Assembly (NCBI GenBank): GCA_023053575.1
Contig: JAKZAP010000008.1
Coordinates: 2,009,001 to 2,073,000 of the forward strand
Length of the DNA: 64,000 bases
Reading direction: 5' to 3'
Source of the DNA: Branchinecta lynchi
Taxonomy: Eukaryota > Arthropoda > Branchiopoda > Anostraca > Branchinectidae
Shown: piece by piece, positions 11,651 through 22,995 of the stretch
Layout of the letters: each line of letters opens with the position of its first letter
Numbering within the stretch: the stretch's first letter is position 1
Made by a program: the position numbers and the translations under genes
The notes under the pieces: model-generated
The model's input: the letters and a program-made list of their open reading frames with translations, nothing else
Told to the model about the DNA's origin: nothing
Databases searched by the model: none

Positions 11651-11796
11651 CAAAGCATATTTCTTGTTTAATCTTATTTTTTATTTATTTCATACATTTT
11701 GGGCTACGACTAGTACTCCTGTCGGTGACGTTAACATTGTTCTACTGGTGCTTGCTATCACGTACTGTTATACTGGTAGATGGTCTTTAAAAAAAA

Positions 11797-12312
11797 ATGT
11801 ATGATGAAGAGTGTTTTAGATGTACATTATAGAGGCCAATGGCCTATTTTTTCAATTATACTATTATTATTATAAACAGAACTTTAATTTTTCTCGGAAA
11901 ACTATTATAATCTGTTGAGATTGAAACGAAGCCATTTCATATTTCTTCAAAATACCCCAGTTTCTGTTTCAGTTAATTAAATCGAAACTTTCATAATTAC
12001 TTACTATCCTCTTTCCATTTTCTTTCAAACATAGACCTGAACACCCTTCCATTAAACAAAAATGTACAATGAAGAGTCTTTTAGACGTACACTATAGAGG
12101 CCGATGACGTATTTTTTCCGTTATATTATTATTATTGCAAACAAAACTTTAATTTTTCTTTTAAAACTATTACATCTGTTGAAATTGAAAACGTAACCAT
12201 TTCATATTTCTTTCAAAATATCCCAGTGTCTATTTCAGTTAACTATAATGAATGTTTTAAAATTGCTTATAGCCATGCATCCTTTTCATTTTCTTTCAAA
12301 CATAGACTATAA
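11797..12312. repeat. Diverged 265-bp tandem duplication
   Basis: Copies begin ATGTATGATGAAGAG at 11797 and ATGTACAATGAAGAG at 12062. Both contain TATAGAGGCC and an (ATT)n stretch and end near TTTCTTTCAAACATAGAC. Divergence indicates some age. Confidence 0.8.
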
Positions 12313-12551
12313 TTAAAACAAATCACAATTTAAAGCTAGTTTAAATTCCATATCCTCCATTTAACTACCTTCACAAACAAACTGTCCAGCATTAACTATT
12401 TTCCTGGAAACAAAAAAAAGGGGAAAACAAATATTATTGTTAGAAAAGAAGCAAGAGCATCATGTCCTACTCTTATCTGTTTTTTAGATTATATTGAATT
12501 ATTACCTTCTCTCTTTCGCCTTCGACGTCTTGATCTCTAATCGGGTAGCTA

Positions 12552-12814
12552 CACTGCAAAAGTTTCTCCGAGTAAGGATTAAAGTTAAATTTAACTGATT
12601 GAATAGATGACACTAAAATGGATATCAAACTAAGAAAAGCATTACATAAAGTTACAACTATAGACAACATAATTCTTTACATTAGCCTGCAGTATTTGCC
12701 ACTGGGATTAATCTTATCTCCACTGAGATGAGATTAATCCGAATTAGAGATAATATTATCTTTATAGAGACAAGATTAATCCCAGTAGCAAATACTGCAC
12801 TTTTTTTTTACGAT
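12552..12814. mobile_element. Foldback MITE, mariner-like, copy 2, with TA duplication
   Basis: CACTGCAAAA at 12552 and TTTTACGATG ending at 12814, each flanked by TA. The interior carries the same inverted ACTGGGATTAATCTT block as 852-1008, in the opposite orientation, with about 100 extra bases on the left. TA duplication plus short CACTG-type ends fits the Tc1/mariner superfamily; non-autonomous. Confidence 0.65.
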
Positions 12815-12867
12815 GTAGATTGTTCTGAACTTGTAATTTTCTTGCCTCTGTCTGGGTAGTGAACTTG

Positions 12868-13169
12868 GAGCGTGTTTCAACCTACTTACCGTAGTTTCTG
12901 CGCATGACGTCACGAATTCTGGCTTTTTGTCGTCGAGGCTAGAACAATTTTTCTACTTTCTAGTACAATAGCATGCCACGGTCGAATCCGACCAATCACG
13001 TTACAGAGATGCGTAGTTACCACGCTTACTCGGCTCCGGACATGGTAAGCAAATAGTTACTATTAGTTGCTATTTCGAGAAGGTTGGAACGGTCAGCGTA
13101 GTAACTTTTACGAGGTTGAAACGAAAATAGTAGTAATAGTTACTATTGTTAGAAGGGTGGAACACGCTC
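12868..13169. mobile_element. MITE, GAGCGTGTTCCA family, copy 1, with 3-bp TSD
   Basis: 302 bp, inverted ends GAGCGTGTTYCANCC, flanked by TTG on both sides (12865-12867 and 13170-13172). Interior contains TACTTACCGTAG, TGACGTCACGAATTC and repeated TAGTAACTATT. Other copies: 21534-21838 and 25226-25530. Confidence 0.88.
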
Positions 13170-13523
13170 TTGGTTTCTGGAAGAGGCATACCAACCTTAT
13201 TCATCAAGATGTTTATTTTATTTATTGATAGATTCTTTTAGCGACATCAAACATGATTCGCAGTTTGCTTGGGCTGAAGACTACCTATAGTGTTTGGAGA
13301 ATGTATGCATCATTTGTTAAAAACGTACCCTACAGTCATGGAAGATATAACAAGCAGAGTGTATTCCATGACTGTTTACACGGAACAATACAATACAGTA
13401 CACAAAATTGTGTTTGGAGACTCCTTAAAAGCTGAATAGTTGGTGAAAATTCCAACAGTTATACATGCCCATACATGTAAGAAATGTGTATGGATCATAA
13501 TGTCAGTTAACTTTTTCTTAAAG

Positions 13524-13652
13524 GATCGCAGCTTCAGTGTCCACGGACTTGGGATGGCTGGCAGTGCTGGGAAGACACGATGAACGGCTCCTTTGCTTAC
13601 AACACCTGTCCCGACTATGTTTACTTTGAAGCAGACCCGCCACCTTGCGAGC
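13524..13652 (+). CDS. Exon of a class B1 (secretin-family) GPCR: first part of hormone-receptor domain
   Basis: This exon encodes the ligand-binding extracellular domain of a peptide-hormone GPCR. The acceptor is TTTTTCTTAAAG (AG at 13522-13523; CAG at 13531 or 13537 are alternatives), the donor GTAAGT at 13653. After two leading bases it reads SQLQCPRTWDGWQCWEDT, then CPDYVYFEADPPPCE. The C-x-RTWDGW-x-CW and CPDY blocks are the signature of the HRM domain, in which conserved cysteines pair in three disulfides. One sequon (NGS) is present, and the cysteine in PPPC looks extra to the usual set. It ends in phase 1 and fits the exon at 23555 exactly. The wording is closest to calcitonin/DH31-type receptors, but the subtype is uncertain. 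The signal-peptide exon was not found upstream. Confidence 0.88.
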
Positions 13653-14219
13653 GTAAGTTTTACACGCCTCTTTCACCATTACTGTGCATGTTCCAACATC
13701 CTGCCATTTTTAATCGCAATTCTACCGCTTTCCAGTCTGTGTTTACTCATATGCTGGTGTGTTGATAAAGGTTCAAAAGACGATTGTAGCTTTTAGCAAG
13801 AACAAGTAATCCAGTAGAACCTCTGTCTTTGGTCCCATGCAGAGACTATGGATACCCCGATATAACTGAGCGAAGCTCGAGATGCTTGCTGTGAGGTTCG
13901 AGTTCCCGTCTAGTTCCCTCTTCGCCGCTGCGCATACCAGATGAAAAACTGTAGGATGCCTGAAGGGGTTGAGAAGCGAGTTAGCAAGTTAGATGTGACG
14001 TTACAATGGGTGACAACCAGTTAGCTATGAAGGACGACTCAGACGGCGTTCGTATTCCTCTGCGGGCTATATAGCTGTTTATAGAGGTAACAAGTTATGA
14101 TGTTCTGCGGAGCTCCTCCTCCGCCCTTTGCATCAGGTAGAGTATATTACAGAGATAGGGAGACGGGGGTTCTTCTGATTATTTGTTCTTGCTTTTAGCA
14201 AGAAAGGGATAGAACCCGT
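13653..14219 (+). other. Start of the 9.9-kb GPCR intron, no other feature seen
   Basis: Begins with a strong donor (GTAAGT). Apart from low-complexity text I see nothing here before the hAT element. Confidence 0.5.
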
Positions 14220-14227
14220 GTCTCTCG

Positions 14228-14849
14228 CAGGGGCGTCGAGTATGGGGGGGAGCTTATAACATCGTCAAAACAGTCGTTTTTTTCTTTAAAAAAGTCGTTT
14301 TTCTGCAAAATCAGTCGGTAAAAACGACCAGTCAGTCAATACATCCTCCCCCCCCCCCCCCAGAAAAAAAAATTTGTTGTGGCTAGTAACGCCTCTGTTC
14401 ACTACTTATAAAATGTTTCTATCTCGAGGGCGTCTTCCTCATTAAACATTTCTATATTTGGTTTTCACCATGAGACCCCGCCTTGTGGGTCCTGGTATGT
14501 CTACGTGGCACCGACAGTGGAGTCCTAGACTTTTAAATTATATTCGAAAAAACTGTTTCTGGTTTATTGGTCACGGTACAGGTCCCTTGTGTAAAGTGCC
14601 ATCTATGTTATTATTAATTTCCGTCACATGGAGATGTGAACTGGTTAGATGAATTTGTCTTCGGGCGGGATCACTGTTCCTATGGCCGGCTCCTACCAGA
14701 CTATTGTAGTAGTTTGCGAACTCTGTTCACAAGCCCCTCGGTAGCTCAAATGGTAGAGCGCCTGCCTTGTCAGCAGAGGGTCCTGGGTTCAAATCCCGGC
14801 TGAGGAGCATTTATTGCTCTTTCAGTTCACAACTTATAAAACGCCTCTG
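14228..14849. mobile_element. hAT-like element carrying a tRNA-like module
   Basis: Starts CAGGGGCGTCG at 14228 and ends ACGCCTCTG at 14849, flanked by the perfect 8-bp duplication GTCTCTCG (14220-14227 and 14850-14857). An internal second ACGCCTCTG ends at 14397, so the left 170 bp look like a complete short MITE of the 5943/20230 family and the right 450 bp look like an acquired segment repeating the end. That segment contains a tRNA-like sequence and a block shared with 20724-21010. Confidence 0.8.
14735..14807 (+). tRNA. tRNA-like sequence (tRNA pseudogene or SINE head)
   Basis: 73 nt that fold as a cloverleaf: acceptor with six of seven pairs, D-arm GCTC/GAGC, anticodon arm with loop CTTGTCA, five-base variable loop, T-arm CTGGG/CCCGG. 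Box A (TAGCTCAAATGG) and box B (GGTTCAAATCC) are intact, so it could be transcribed by Pol III. The loop gives anticodon TGT (Thr) with an unusual C at position 37; pairs 1-72 and 27-43 are mismatched. A relative lies at 20724-20798 on the other strand in a related repeat, so this is more likely a mobile tRNA-like module than a functional gene. Confidence 0.6.
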
Positions 14850-14857
14850 GTCTCTCG

Positions 14858-15360
14858 TAACCTGAGCAAAGCGATCATTTTCAACCGGGTTCCGTAAAGA
14901 CCGAGCGGGTGCTTAAACCCAAGGCCTTGTACACTCTCTGTTTTGCTAAGCGTAACAAGCCTGATGTATCGGGCTTTGCAAAGACGGGAGAATATACAAA
15001 TTTCCGGGTACAGTGATAGAACTCATATCATGTCGACAAAATTGTATCGGAACCATACAGTCGCGACGTCGTATATAGTGACGTCATGTGATTGATTGAG
15101 CACCGAACATAGGATTTGATTATACCTAGGCCGTTTTATAAATGTAAACGCGCTCGGCTCTATATAGATATATTAAAATGTATATTCACCGGTAGGAATA
15201 AACTACGATTTTTCGTTTTCTGGGTTAAAATAGATCAAAGGGGTGTACCGTCACGCTTGTTTGGAATTCCGATACAACTTCGTTTAGACCCTCATTTCGG
15301 GTCGTAGTTGGGATAAGGATGGGAGCAAGGATGGGAGATACTGATGTTCTACTAAACTAT
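14858..15360. other. No recognisable feature
   Basis: Intronic sequence with no repeat family or coding signal that I recognise. Confidence 0.4.
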
Positions 15361-15361
15361 A

Positions 15362-15395
<34 letters not shown>

Positions 15396-15396
15396 G
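15361..15396. repeat. (TA)n microsatellite at the LINE 3' end
   Basis: About 17 TA repeats immediately beyond the 3' end of the minus-strand LINE at 15397-19392, plausibly the expanded 3' tail of that insertion. Confidence 0.85.
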
Positions 15397-18300
15397 TGTG
15401 TTTAAAAGCCAGTGGCCATATACACAAACTACAAACACAAAAATAAACAAAAAAGTAAAACAATAACATTCAACAGGTTCAGGTCGCTGCCTTCCGTGCC
15501 TCCACGCCTTTCTCCATGAAACAACATACCGCAATAATTGAATTTCTTGAAGTAGTCCCCAAAATACCAGGGAGCAGCGGTACACCCCCTCGAAAAAATG
15601 TATTCCTCAAATTCACCAAACTTTGGCAACTATTCAGAAAATGGTCCAGCCCATCCCCAACCTCCCCACAGAGGGGGCAAACACACCTACCTCCCGAGCC
15701 ACCATCAACAAAAAACTCCCAATATCGTTTACGCAGTAGTATGCAGTTTGCCCGTGCCTCCAACCAGCACTAAAGGACCCTCCACGGTAGGTTCAGTTTC
15801 AGATAAAACTCCTCTCCAAACACTTCTTTAATTTGGCGATACAAACGCAGGCTACTAGATTTCTCCAGACCAGATAGCCAAACCTGAATCTCCTGGTCCC
15901 GAAGGCGCGATTTAAACTTCCCGAGGAAATCTCCAGGATGACCTTGGGGACCCTGACCCTCAATCCATGCCAACGAAAGGCCAGCATTATTCAGCAGGCT
16001 TTCACCTGTTGTGGCCATGCTGCCTTTTTAGTAGAATTTGACATCTCTGTGTAAGCCGCCTTCGCCAGGCGGTTATCAGGCAAACGTGTTATCTGTAGCC
16101 AAAACTTAATTACTTGTGTGGCCCTCATATGGCGCAGATCCGGGAGGCCTTGGTCACCTTTAAGGGCTAAACTACTAAAATTATTTTGGAGGCCTATAAC
16201 TCTTTTAAAATACATAAACTGCAAAGATGCTAGTTGTTTCACCATTGCAGCCCCCCACAACTCGCAACAATGGGCAACAGGTAGGACTTCAGTCGTGAAG
16301 AGGCACTTGTGCATCTTTATATTTTTAATTCCCATGATACTTTTTTGTCGAAGTAGAGCACAAGCAGCTGCCTTCCCACGTGAAATCATCAATTTAATAT
16401 GCTCGGTCCAATTCCCACCTGCTGCGACCATGAATCCCAAATATTTTTACTTGGGGGTCACTTTTATTGGCTCCCCTTTATAAGTAAATAAATAATCCTG
16501 GGTTCCGCTGGTCTTCCTACTTTGGAAGATAACAATCTCTGTCTTAGATGCGTTTGGAGTTCCTCAGCTGATTTGGCCACTAAAGCGGTGTCGTCGACAA
16601 ACAAGGCAAGAAAATAGGGCATTCGCTAGTGATACAACTGGGGCCAATCTCTTTTCTTTTTTTCTAGGAATCATTAATATACAAAGTGAAAAGTTTCGGT
16701 GTCAACGTACATCCTTGACGGACCCCTCTGAAAGTTCTAAATGGCCTAGGCACCTTGCTTAGCAATAGTAACAACAGATAAAGTTGTCTCATATTCTCAT
16801 AACATTGTCTCATAACGTTATAAAGGGTCTAGGTAGGTCTATCGTAACTAGGTAACGGAATAAAATAGGCCTATCAATACTATCAAATGCTTTTTCAATG
16901 TCAAGACAAGTGACATAAATCTTAAATTTTCCCCTGCAATATTTTCCAATGAGGGCCTGGAGTATAAATACGCGGTCTGTAGTTGAATACCCCTTTCTAC
17001 ACCCCCCCCCCCTTTGTGTCTCACTAACAATATTTTGCTTATCTAGCCAGCATCCTAATCTAACATCAAGTACCTTTCCCAAAAATTTGCTAATTACACT
17101 AGACTAATAGGGCGATAGTTACTATGGATCATGCGGTCACCCTTTTTTAAATAACGGCATGATAACGGACGTATTCCATGTTGCTGGCCAACTACATGAA
17201 ACCAGGACCGCATTAAAGAAATTTAATAGAACTGGCAACAGAGGGCCAATTAATTTTGTATGCATTGTTGACGGGATACATCGATACCCGGTGAAGATCC
17301 TCCGCGGTGGCTATTAATGCTTTGTTTCAGCTCGCTCTCTGATATCTCTTGTATTGGCTGGTAAAGAATACTCTTTGAGTGGAAATTCACTGACCTCTGC
17401 ATCGATCGGCTCACTATACACTTGCGGGTATATGGGAGCCTGGCTAGCTAAATCCCCATGATTCTGATCTTCGAAATAAGTCGGCCAAGAGTTAACTTCC
17501 GGTATTGCTTTTGACTGGTCGCGTGGCACACGTAGGTACCTCCAGAATTCCTTCATACTGGCCGATCTATAAGCTTGAACACACTTCTCTTGTTCTTTAA
17601 TTTCGTACAATGCTTTTTTCCTCTTTACTAAACCTGTGTGTTCTTTTCTAGCTAATCTGAATGTTGCTAGGGCTTCTTGTCGTTGCTCTGGGCCGTTGGC
17701 ATTTTTTAACTTATCTAATGAACTAAATAGTCTCGCCTTGCTGAGTTCAAACTCATTATCAAAAGGGCCCATTTTCGGCAGAATTGGTTTAAGAACCTGC
17801 CCAGCCTCTTCATGGAAGAGTTGCGACAGGGAGGCTGTTTTTACAGACGCCTCGGTTACCGGTTTTGTGTGCATCTTCGGGACTAATGATTGTTTCTAGT
17901 CCTCTCTTTGCTTTCCCGCGGGTCAGTGTTGCCGCCGGCAGTAAAATTTTACTAGATCAAGTAAAAAAAAAAATCTAGTAAACACAGAGGACCTAGTAAA
18001 AGTCATTATAATCTAGTAAAAAAAATCCTAATTTCTAGTACAAAAAATCGTCAAACCCAGAAGTTGTGTCATTTTTTACAAATTTTGAGGAAATGTACAG
18101 AGATATTAGGATCCACTCTTGCTCCTTACTCTCTGCAGCTGGCCCCATACACATGCAGACGCCAAAGCGACAGTTCTGAATTTCTTCTGTTAACCAAATC
18201 AAGGATCAGAGCTCTTTGACCATTGTGCTGGGTCTTTACCCCTGATGAAAAACGAACGAACCAACTGCCTTTAAGAGAATTTGACCTGTCTTTAGAAAAA

Positions 18301-19392
18301 TGTCGGCGCTTCGCGCCGATTCATATTTTCTTTACCGATTGGTATATTACGAGGGGGCGCCCTCCATTTATGACGTTTCTGTCCGTAGTTGGATATATTT
18401 TTTATGCTTTGTTTACGGATCAGAAGTGTGACTCAAAGCCTCAAAATGTAACTGTCTTTCGATGTATTTCCTTATTGTTGAAATGTAGTATGGGTTCCAA
18501 ATATCAATGCAGTTAGTAAATTTGTTCGAATCTAGTAAAAAAAAAAATCACGGAATCTAGTAAACTTAATTTTGGTCCGGTGGCAACACTGCCGTGGGTA
18601 ACCATGTTGTGCGTTTGATCGGGCCAAGCCGCGTTCTTGCTAGTGCTGGCTCCGAAGTTAACAGTTTGAATTTTTGGATTTCCCGGAACTTGGGGGTTAA
18701 CTTGCTGAGCCTGCGATCTGGGCACAGCACTAGGTTTGGCAGCCAACAATTCCACTCTGCATGTAACTTGGTCATAATAAAATTTATGGCCCTCGATCGT
18801 GTCCCTCTTAATTTGGCATCTTGACCACACGACAAAGTTTCGTTAAGTATAGGTTTGAGCTCATGGCGCGATTTACGCTCTAAATACGTATAGTCCGAAG
18901 CTACGCAGACATCGCAATTTTTGAGGAGCCGTCTACTACGCAGGATTATATCACGAAGTTCCCGATTGTTGAATTTCACCACTATATAGGACGCACCTCG
19001 CCTCGTTTCGTTGTCCCGAGGCGAAAAACATCCTTAAAATCGCGCCTGGTCAGACTAAGCTGGGGTAGATAGAGGTTTATTGCCGCCATAACCCAGCCAT
19101 AACCTCTTCTACGAGACTTCATAGAGGTGGGTTTGGTGATAAATGATCAGACTTTGCTGTTTCATCTCTTTTTCGAGTTCCTCAGACCTTTTCTTTTCTT
19201 CAGATAATAGGTTCCGCAGCTGGTCGATTTCAGATCTTACTGCATCAACCTGGCGTTTGTCACAGTTTTGAGGGCCGCTAATTCCGATTCGATCGCCGAA
19301 CCACTAGACGCGACTTCTTGAATCTGGTTCAATTTAGCATCCATTTGCGACAATTTTTCGATAATTGCTGCTATCCCGGTTGATTCGGCCAT
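15397..19392 (-). pseudogene. Decayed LINE with coiled-coil ORF1 and RT ORF2, endonuclease missing
   Basis: Read on the minus strand: ORF1 starts at ATG 19392 (MAESTGIAAIIEKL) with a coiled coil that continues after a frameshift (LRNLLSEEKKRSEELEKE) and then an RRM-like part (18982 down, VKFNNRELRDIILRSRR). A hAT element (17934-18591) follows. Beyond it the frame resumes in the linker before RT (KEFWRYLRVPRDQ, near 17520). RT blocks seen: NYRPISLV near 17115, DIEKAFDSIDRP near 16890, GVRQGCTLTPKLF near 16715, FVDDTALVAKS near 16570. The C-terminus has a CPLCG...DGLDHFLNSC zinc motif (about 15680). The whole endonuclease domain is absent. Many stops and shifts. Confidence 0.82.
17934..18591. 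mobile_element. hAT-like element (CAGTGTTGCC ends) inside the LINE
   Basis: 658 bp; inverted ends CAGTGTTGCCRCCGG; flanked by CCGCGGGT (17926-17933) and CCGTGGGT (18592-18599), an 8-bp duplication with one mismatch. Subterminal regions are rich in TCTAGTAAA repeats. No transposase. Confidence 0.85.
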
Positions 19393-20229
19393 TTTCGAAT
19401 GTATCCTTCAACTCTTTCAAAAATGTTATGTTGAAAAATGAGTAGCAGGAAACGAAAACATACTGGCAAGGGGGGGGGGCAATTAAATCCCCCCGCTTTC
19501 CAACAGTGTCTCGCAATAATCTCGTCCGCCAGTGCTGTATTGCGTATCCAGTTACGTCACACCGGTACACAGCACAGCACAGCAGGTTAATTTGCGGCTT
19601 GCTCTGTTTGTTGAATGAGCCATACTGCTTTTAAGAAGGATTTGTACAAGGAGTGAACGAGTATATGTAGCCTATTACTGATTCCACAGCGGATATTCTT
19701 TGTCTACTCTTGGATGTCATGGAAGAAAGGAGGATTTGAAGGTTAAATAACTTATTATTCCTCCGGCGTTAGCATATTTAGGAAACATAGCCGTTGAACG
19801 AGTTAGATCGGAAGCACCCTAGCACTTGCAGTAATTTGTTTGGTAATTTGTAACCGTTTCTGTTTCATTGTAAGCCATATTTCAAAGAAGAAATGTTGTA
19901 TCCGCTGAGCAATTCAACGCTCTCCGGCCCTTGAGTAATGAATTGTCCTGTCAGATTGACGGACTTGTTGCTTAAAGGGACAAAATAGACACAAAATGTC
20001 GCATAATGAAGTACGTAAAATGAAAAGATAGAAGTGCCACTGCTTATAGAACAAAAATCTCACTAACAAAAGCAACTAAACAAGCTAGAATATTGACAAA
20101 CAACTAAAAACAACAAAAATACTGGCTGGTAGCTCGAATGCTACAATAATAAAGGTGCGGTACATTGTATTTAGCTTTAATCGGGGTACTTGGGAGTCCA
20201 TGATGGTAAATTCAAGGTATACTTAGCAT
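19393..20229. other. Intronic sequence and possible LINE 5' region
   Basis: The first part may include the 5' UTR of the LINE (a run of nine G at about 19470 and a C/G-rich stretch). The rest shows no recognisable feature. Confidence 0.35.
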
Positions 20230-20563
20230 CAGAGGCGTTACTAGCCAAAAATGTTTGGGGGGGGGGGGGGGAGGCATTTACCGACTGGCTAGTAATTTTT
20301 ACCGACTGTTTCTGGAGAAAAACGACTGTTTTCAACAACAAAAAATGAGAGTTTTGAAAAAAATCGACAGGTACTCAGAAAAACCGACTGTTTTGACGAA
20401 AAATCGACTAATTTTCGGAAAAACCTACTGTTCTCATGAAAAAAATCAACTGTTTTGACGAAAAATCGCGGTGCTTCGCGCAGACTCTGTTATTTTTTAC
20501 CGACTGGCCGATAGCATTGGGGGGCGGAGACGTCCCCCCTCCCCCCCAGTCGTGACGCCCCTG
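20230..20563. mobile_element. hAT-like MITE with perfect 8-bp target duplication
   Basis: 334 bp; ends CAGAGGCGTTA and TGACGCCCCTG; perfect duplication CTTAGCAT at 20222-20229 and 20564-20571. Interior has AAAAATCGACTG-type short repeats and poly-G/C tracts as in 5943-6083 and the left part of 14228-14849. In this copy no tRNA-like module lies inside the ends. Confidence 0.92.
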
Positions 20564-20723
20564 CTTAGCATACTTAAAGAAAATGGACCTTATGCGCTTC
20601 TTATCACTATCCGTGAAAAAAAGGCGAAAGCGCTAGTAAGTGACGAACAACAAAAACAGTATGTGGACACAATCAGATACTAAGATTATAACGTGTACAA
20701 GTTGTGGACTGAAAGACAAAAAC

Positions 20724-20798
20724 GCTCCTCGGCCGGGATTTGAACCCAGGATCCTTGATTACCAGGTGACCGCTCTGCGAATTGAGCGACCGACCGGC
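20724..20798 (-). tRNA. tRNA-like pseudogene, minus strand
   Basis: The reverse complement keeps box B (GGTTCAAATCC), the T-arm CTGGG/CCCGG and D-arm GCTC/GAGC, but the acceptor pairs poorly and the anticodon arm is not canonical. Upstream text (GTTCACAAGC) and the 3' end (GAGGAGC) match the module at 14735. Treated as a diverged copy of the same mobile tRNA-like module. Confidence 0.55.
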
Positions 20799-21010
20799 TT
20801 GTGAACATAGTAACCAGTTAGAGGACAGCCATAGGAACAGCGATCTTCTGTGAAGGCAAATTCGTCTAATTAGCTAGAAGTTAAATTTTAAATTGAATTT
20901 TAGAGTTTAGGCTCCGATATTGGAGTCCTATACTTTTACATTCAGTTCAAACAAATTGCTTCTTGTTAATTTGTCATGGTACAAGACCCTTGAATAAAGC
21001 GCCATCTAAG
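20799..21010. repeat. Repeat block shared with 14510-14720
   Basis: GGAGTCCTATACTTTTA...GCGCCATCTAAG here matches GGAGTCCTAGACTTTTA...GTGCCATCTATG at 14520-14610 in the same orientation, whereas the adjoining tRNA-like part is inverted relative to that copy. Confidence 0.55.
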
Positions 21011-21414
21011 TAATATCGATTATAACATGCTTTACGAGCTCTTTGAGTAAATTCCGATCGACTGTAGTGGTTCCTCCCGAATTTCCCGCCATATCCGTTA
21101 CGTTCTTCAAAGGGCCCATGTTCCCACGCTAGTCCTTTAAGAGATAAAGTCATAGAATAGATTAGAATTTATTACCAAAGAAGCCCGTGGGCCATGGCAA
21201 TATAAATCTTATAAATAAACTAGCTTATAGAGCTGCTTAAAAATGTTTCGACTCCCTGATGTGGCGATTCTTGTTTCCCCATGGGAATAAAATATTGAAG
21301 TTATGTGCCCGATGCAGAATGCTTGGACAGACGATCGTGGTCTTATGATCGGGAACCGGAATTCCTGGAAGGATTTCCGCACCATCATCACTTTTATACG
21401 TATGAGATTTTTTG

Positions 21415-22927
21415 GGGATCCCGAAACGTCAGTGGAGGGATGAGGGATACATATGACATCGCAAAAGTTGTCCGTCCGCCCGTCTGTAAGCACGATAACT
21501 CTAGAAGAGAATGAGATATTTTGATGAAACTTGGAGAGTGTTCCATCCTACTTACCGTAGTTACTACGCATGACGTCACGAATTCTGGCTTTTTGCCGTC
21601 AAGGCTGGAACGATTTTCCTATTTTCCAGCAGGATCTCACGCCAGGGGCAAATCCGACCAATCACGTTCCAGAGATGCGTAGTTACTACGCTTACCACGC
21701 TCCCGAGCATGGTAAGCAAATAGTAACTATTAGTTACTATTCCGACAAGGTTCGAACGGTCAGCGTAGTAACTTTTCGTGAGGATGGAACGGAAATAGTA
21801 ACTAATAGTAACTATTGTTGCAAGGGTGGAACACGCTCTTGGTGTGCGGATTCTTTGGGTCAAAAGCAAGGTCGAGTTCGTAGATGGGCTCTGTAGCCCT
21901 ATATTTAGGGTTAGGGGAGGGGGTTTAAATTAAGGGTCAAGAAAAATATTTTTAAACAGCTAATGTGATAGTCGATTATGGGGACATGCCGAAAACGATG
22001 GTGAAAACCATTTTTTTCGACGGACAATTAGTTCGCCTGAAATCCGGCCAAAACCGGAAAGTTTGTTAAAAGTAGAAGTTTTATTTGAACTTGATTAGAT
22101 GTTTGATTTAGGGGAAAAAAGACATGCTGAACACGATTATGAAAATCATTTTCTTGCCGGTCAAGTAGTTCGGCCGGAATCTGGTAAAAACCGGAAATTT
22201 TTTAAAAGCAGAAGTTTTATTTCAAGTTGATTAGATGTTCGAGTTAGGGGTAGAAAGACATGCTGAACACGATTATTAAAACCATTTTCTCGCCGGACAA
22301 GTAGTTGGCCTGGAATCCGGCCAAATCTGGAAAATTTGTTAAAAGCAAAAGTTTTATTTCAAGTTGATTAGATGTTCCTTTTAGGGGTAGAAAGACACGC
22401 TGAACACGATTATTTTCTCGTTGGACAAGTAGTTCGCCTGGAATCCGTCCAAATCCGGAAAATTTGTTAAAAGCAATAGTCTTATTCGTAGTTGATTCGA
22501 TTCCGATTTAGGGGTAAGAAGAAATGCTGCAACCGTACATGACAATCGTTTTTTACCGTGACGCATAGTTCGCCCGGAATCCGGCTGAAACCAGGAAATG
22601 TTTCATGAGTTACAGCTTTATTTGAAGTTGATTAGATGTTCGATATAGGGGTAAGGAGATACCGTATAAGTAGTTCCCGAATTCGGCAGAAACCGGAAAT
22701 TTGTCAGAAGTAAGCTAAGGTAGGAAGTTTCGATCAGTTGCGTCAAAACAAACATGACTTATAGGCTTAAACACACATGCTGAATCCATATCTGAACTTG
22801 GTTTTCTCAGATGGCTATTTGTCCTTAATCTGTTTAATTTAGTAAAAATGCTTAAGGAGTCTGGAGAAGACAGGACCCAATTGTCTGGATAAGATATTAA
22901 ATTATTGGGATCCCTCCTTTGGTCTTG
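21415..22927 (+). mobile_element. HINE-like element, CAAGACC family, plus orientation
   Basis: Starts GGGATCCCGAAACG at 21415 and ends GGGATCCCTCCTTTGGTCTTG at 22927. After the conserved right arm and GACGG remnant, five or so tandem core units follow (CATGCTGAACACGAT...CCGGAAA, about 130 bp apart) from 21960 to 22700. It is interrupted by a MITE at 21534-21838. No coding capacity. Confidence 0.78.
21534..21838. mobile_element. MITE, GAGCGTGTTCCA family, copy 2, nested in HINE
   Basis: 305 bp with inverted ends GAGAGTGTTCCATCC / GGGTGGAACACGCTC and TTG duplication (21531-21533, 21839-21841). Other HINE copies give the uninterrupted text GAAACTTGGTGTG, confirming a 3-bp duplication. Confidence 0.92.
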
Positions 22928-22995
22928 TGCAGCTTTTGTGATTAAAGTGAACAAATCCCGGCCGAGAAAACCTGATTGTCTGTTCGCAGCATATA

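Noticed and set aside
14735..14807. Functional tRNA-Thr(TGT) or tRNA-Asp(GTC) gene
   Set aside because: It folds well, but the C at position 37, two stem mismatches and location inside a hAT element with a diverged second copy make a mobile tRNA-like module more likely.
21576..21896. About 100-codon frames over the GAGCGTGTTCCA MITE, also at 25262-25630
   Set aside because: The same translation appears on both strands of a MITE; it reflects the repeated DNA, not a gene.
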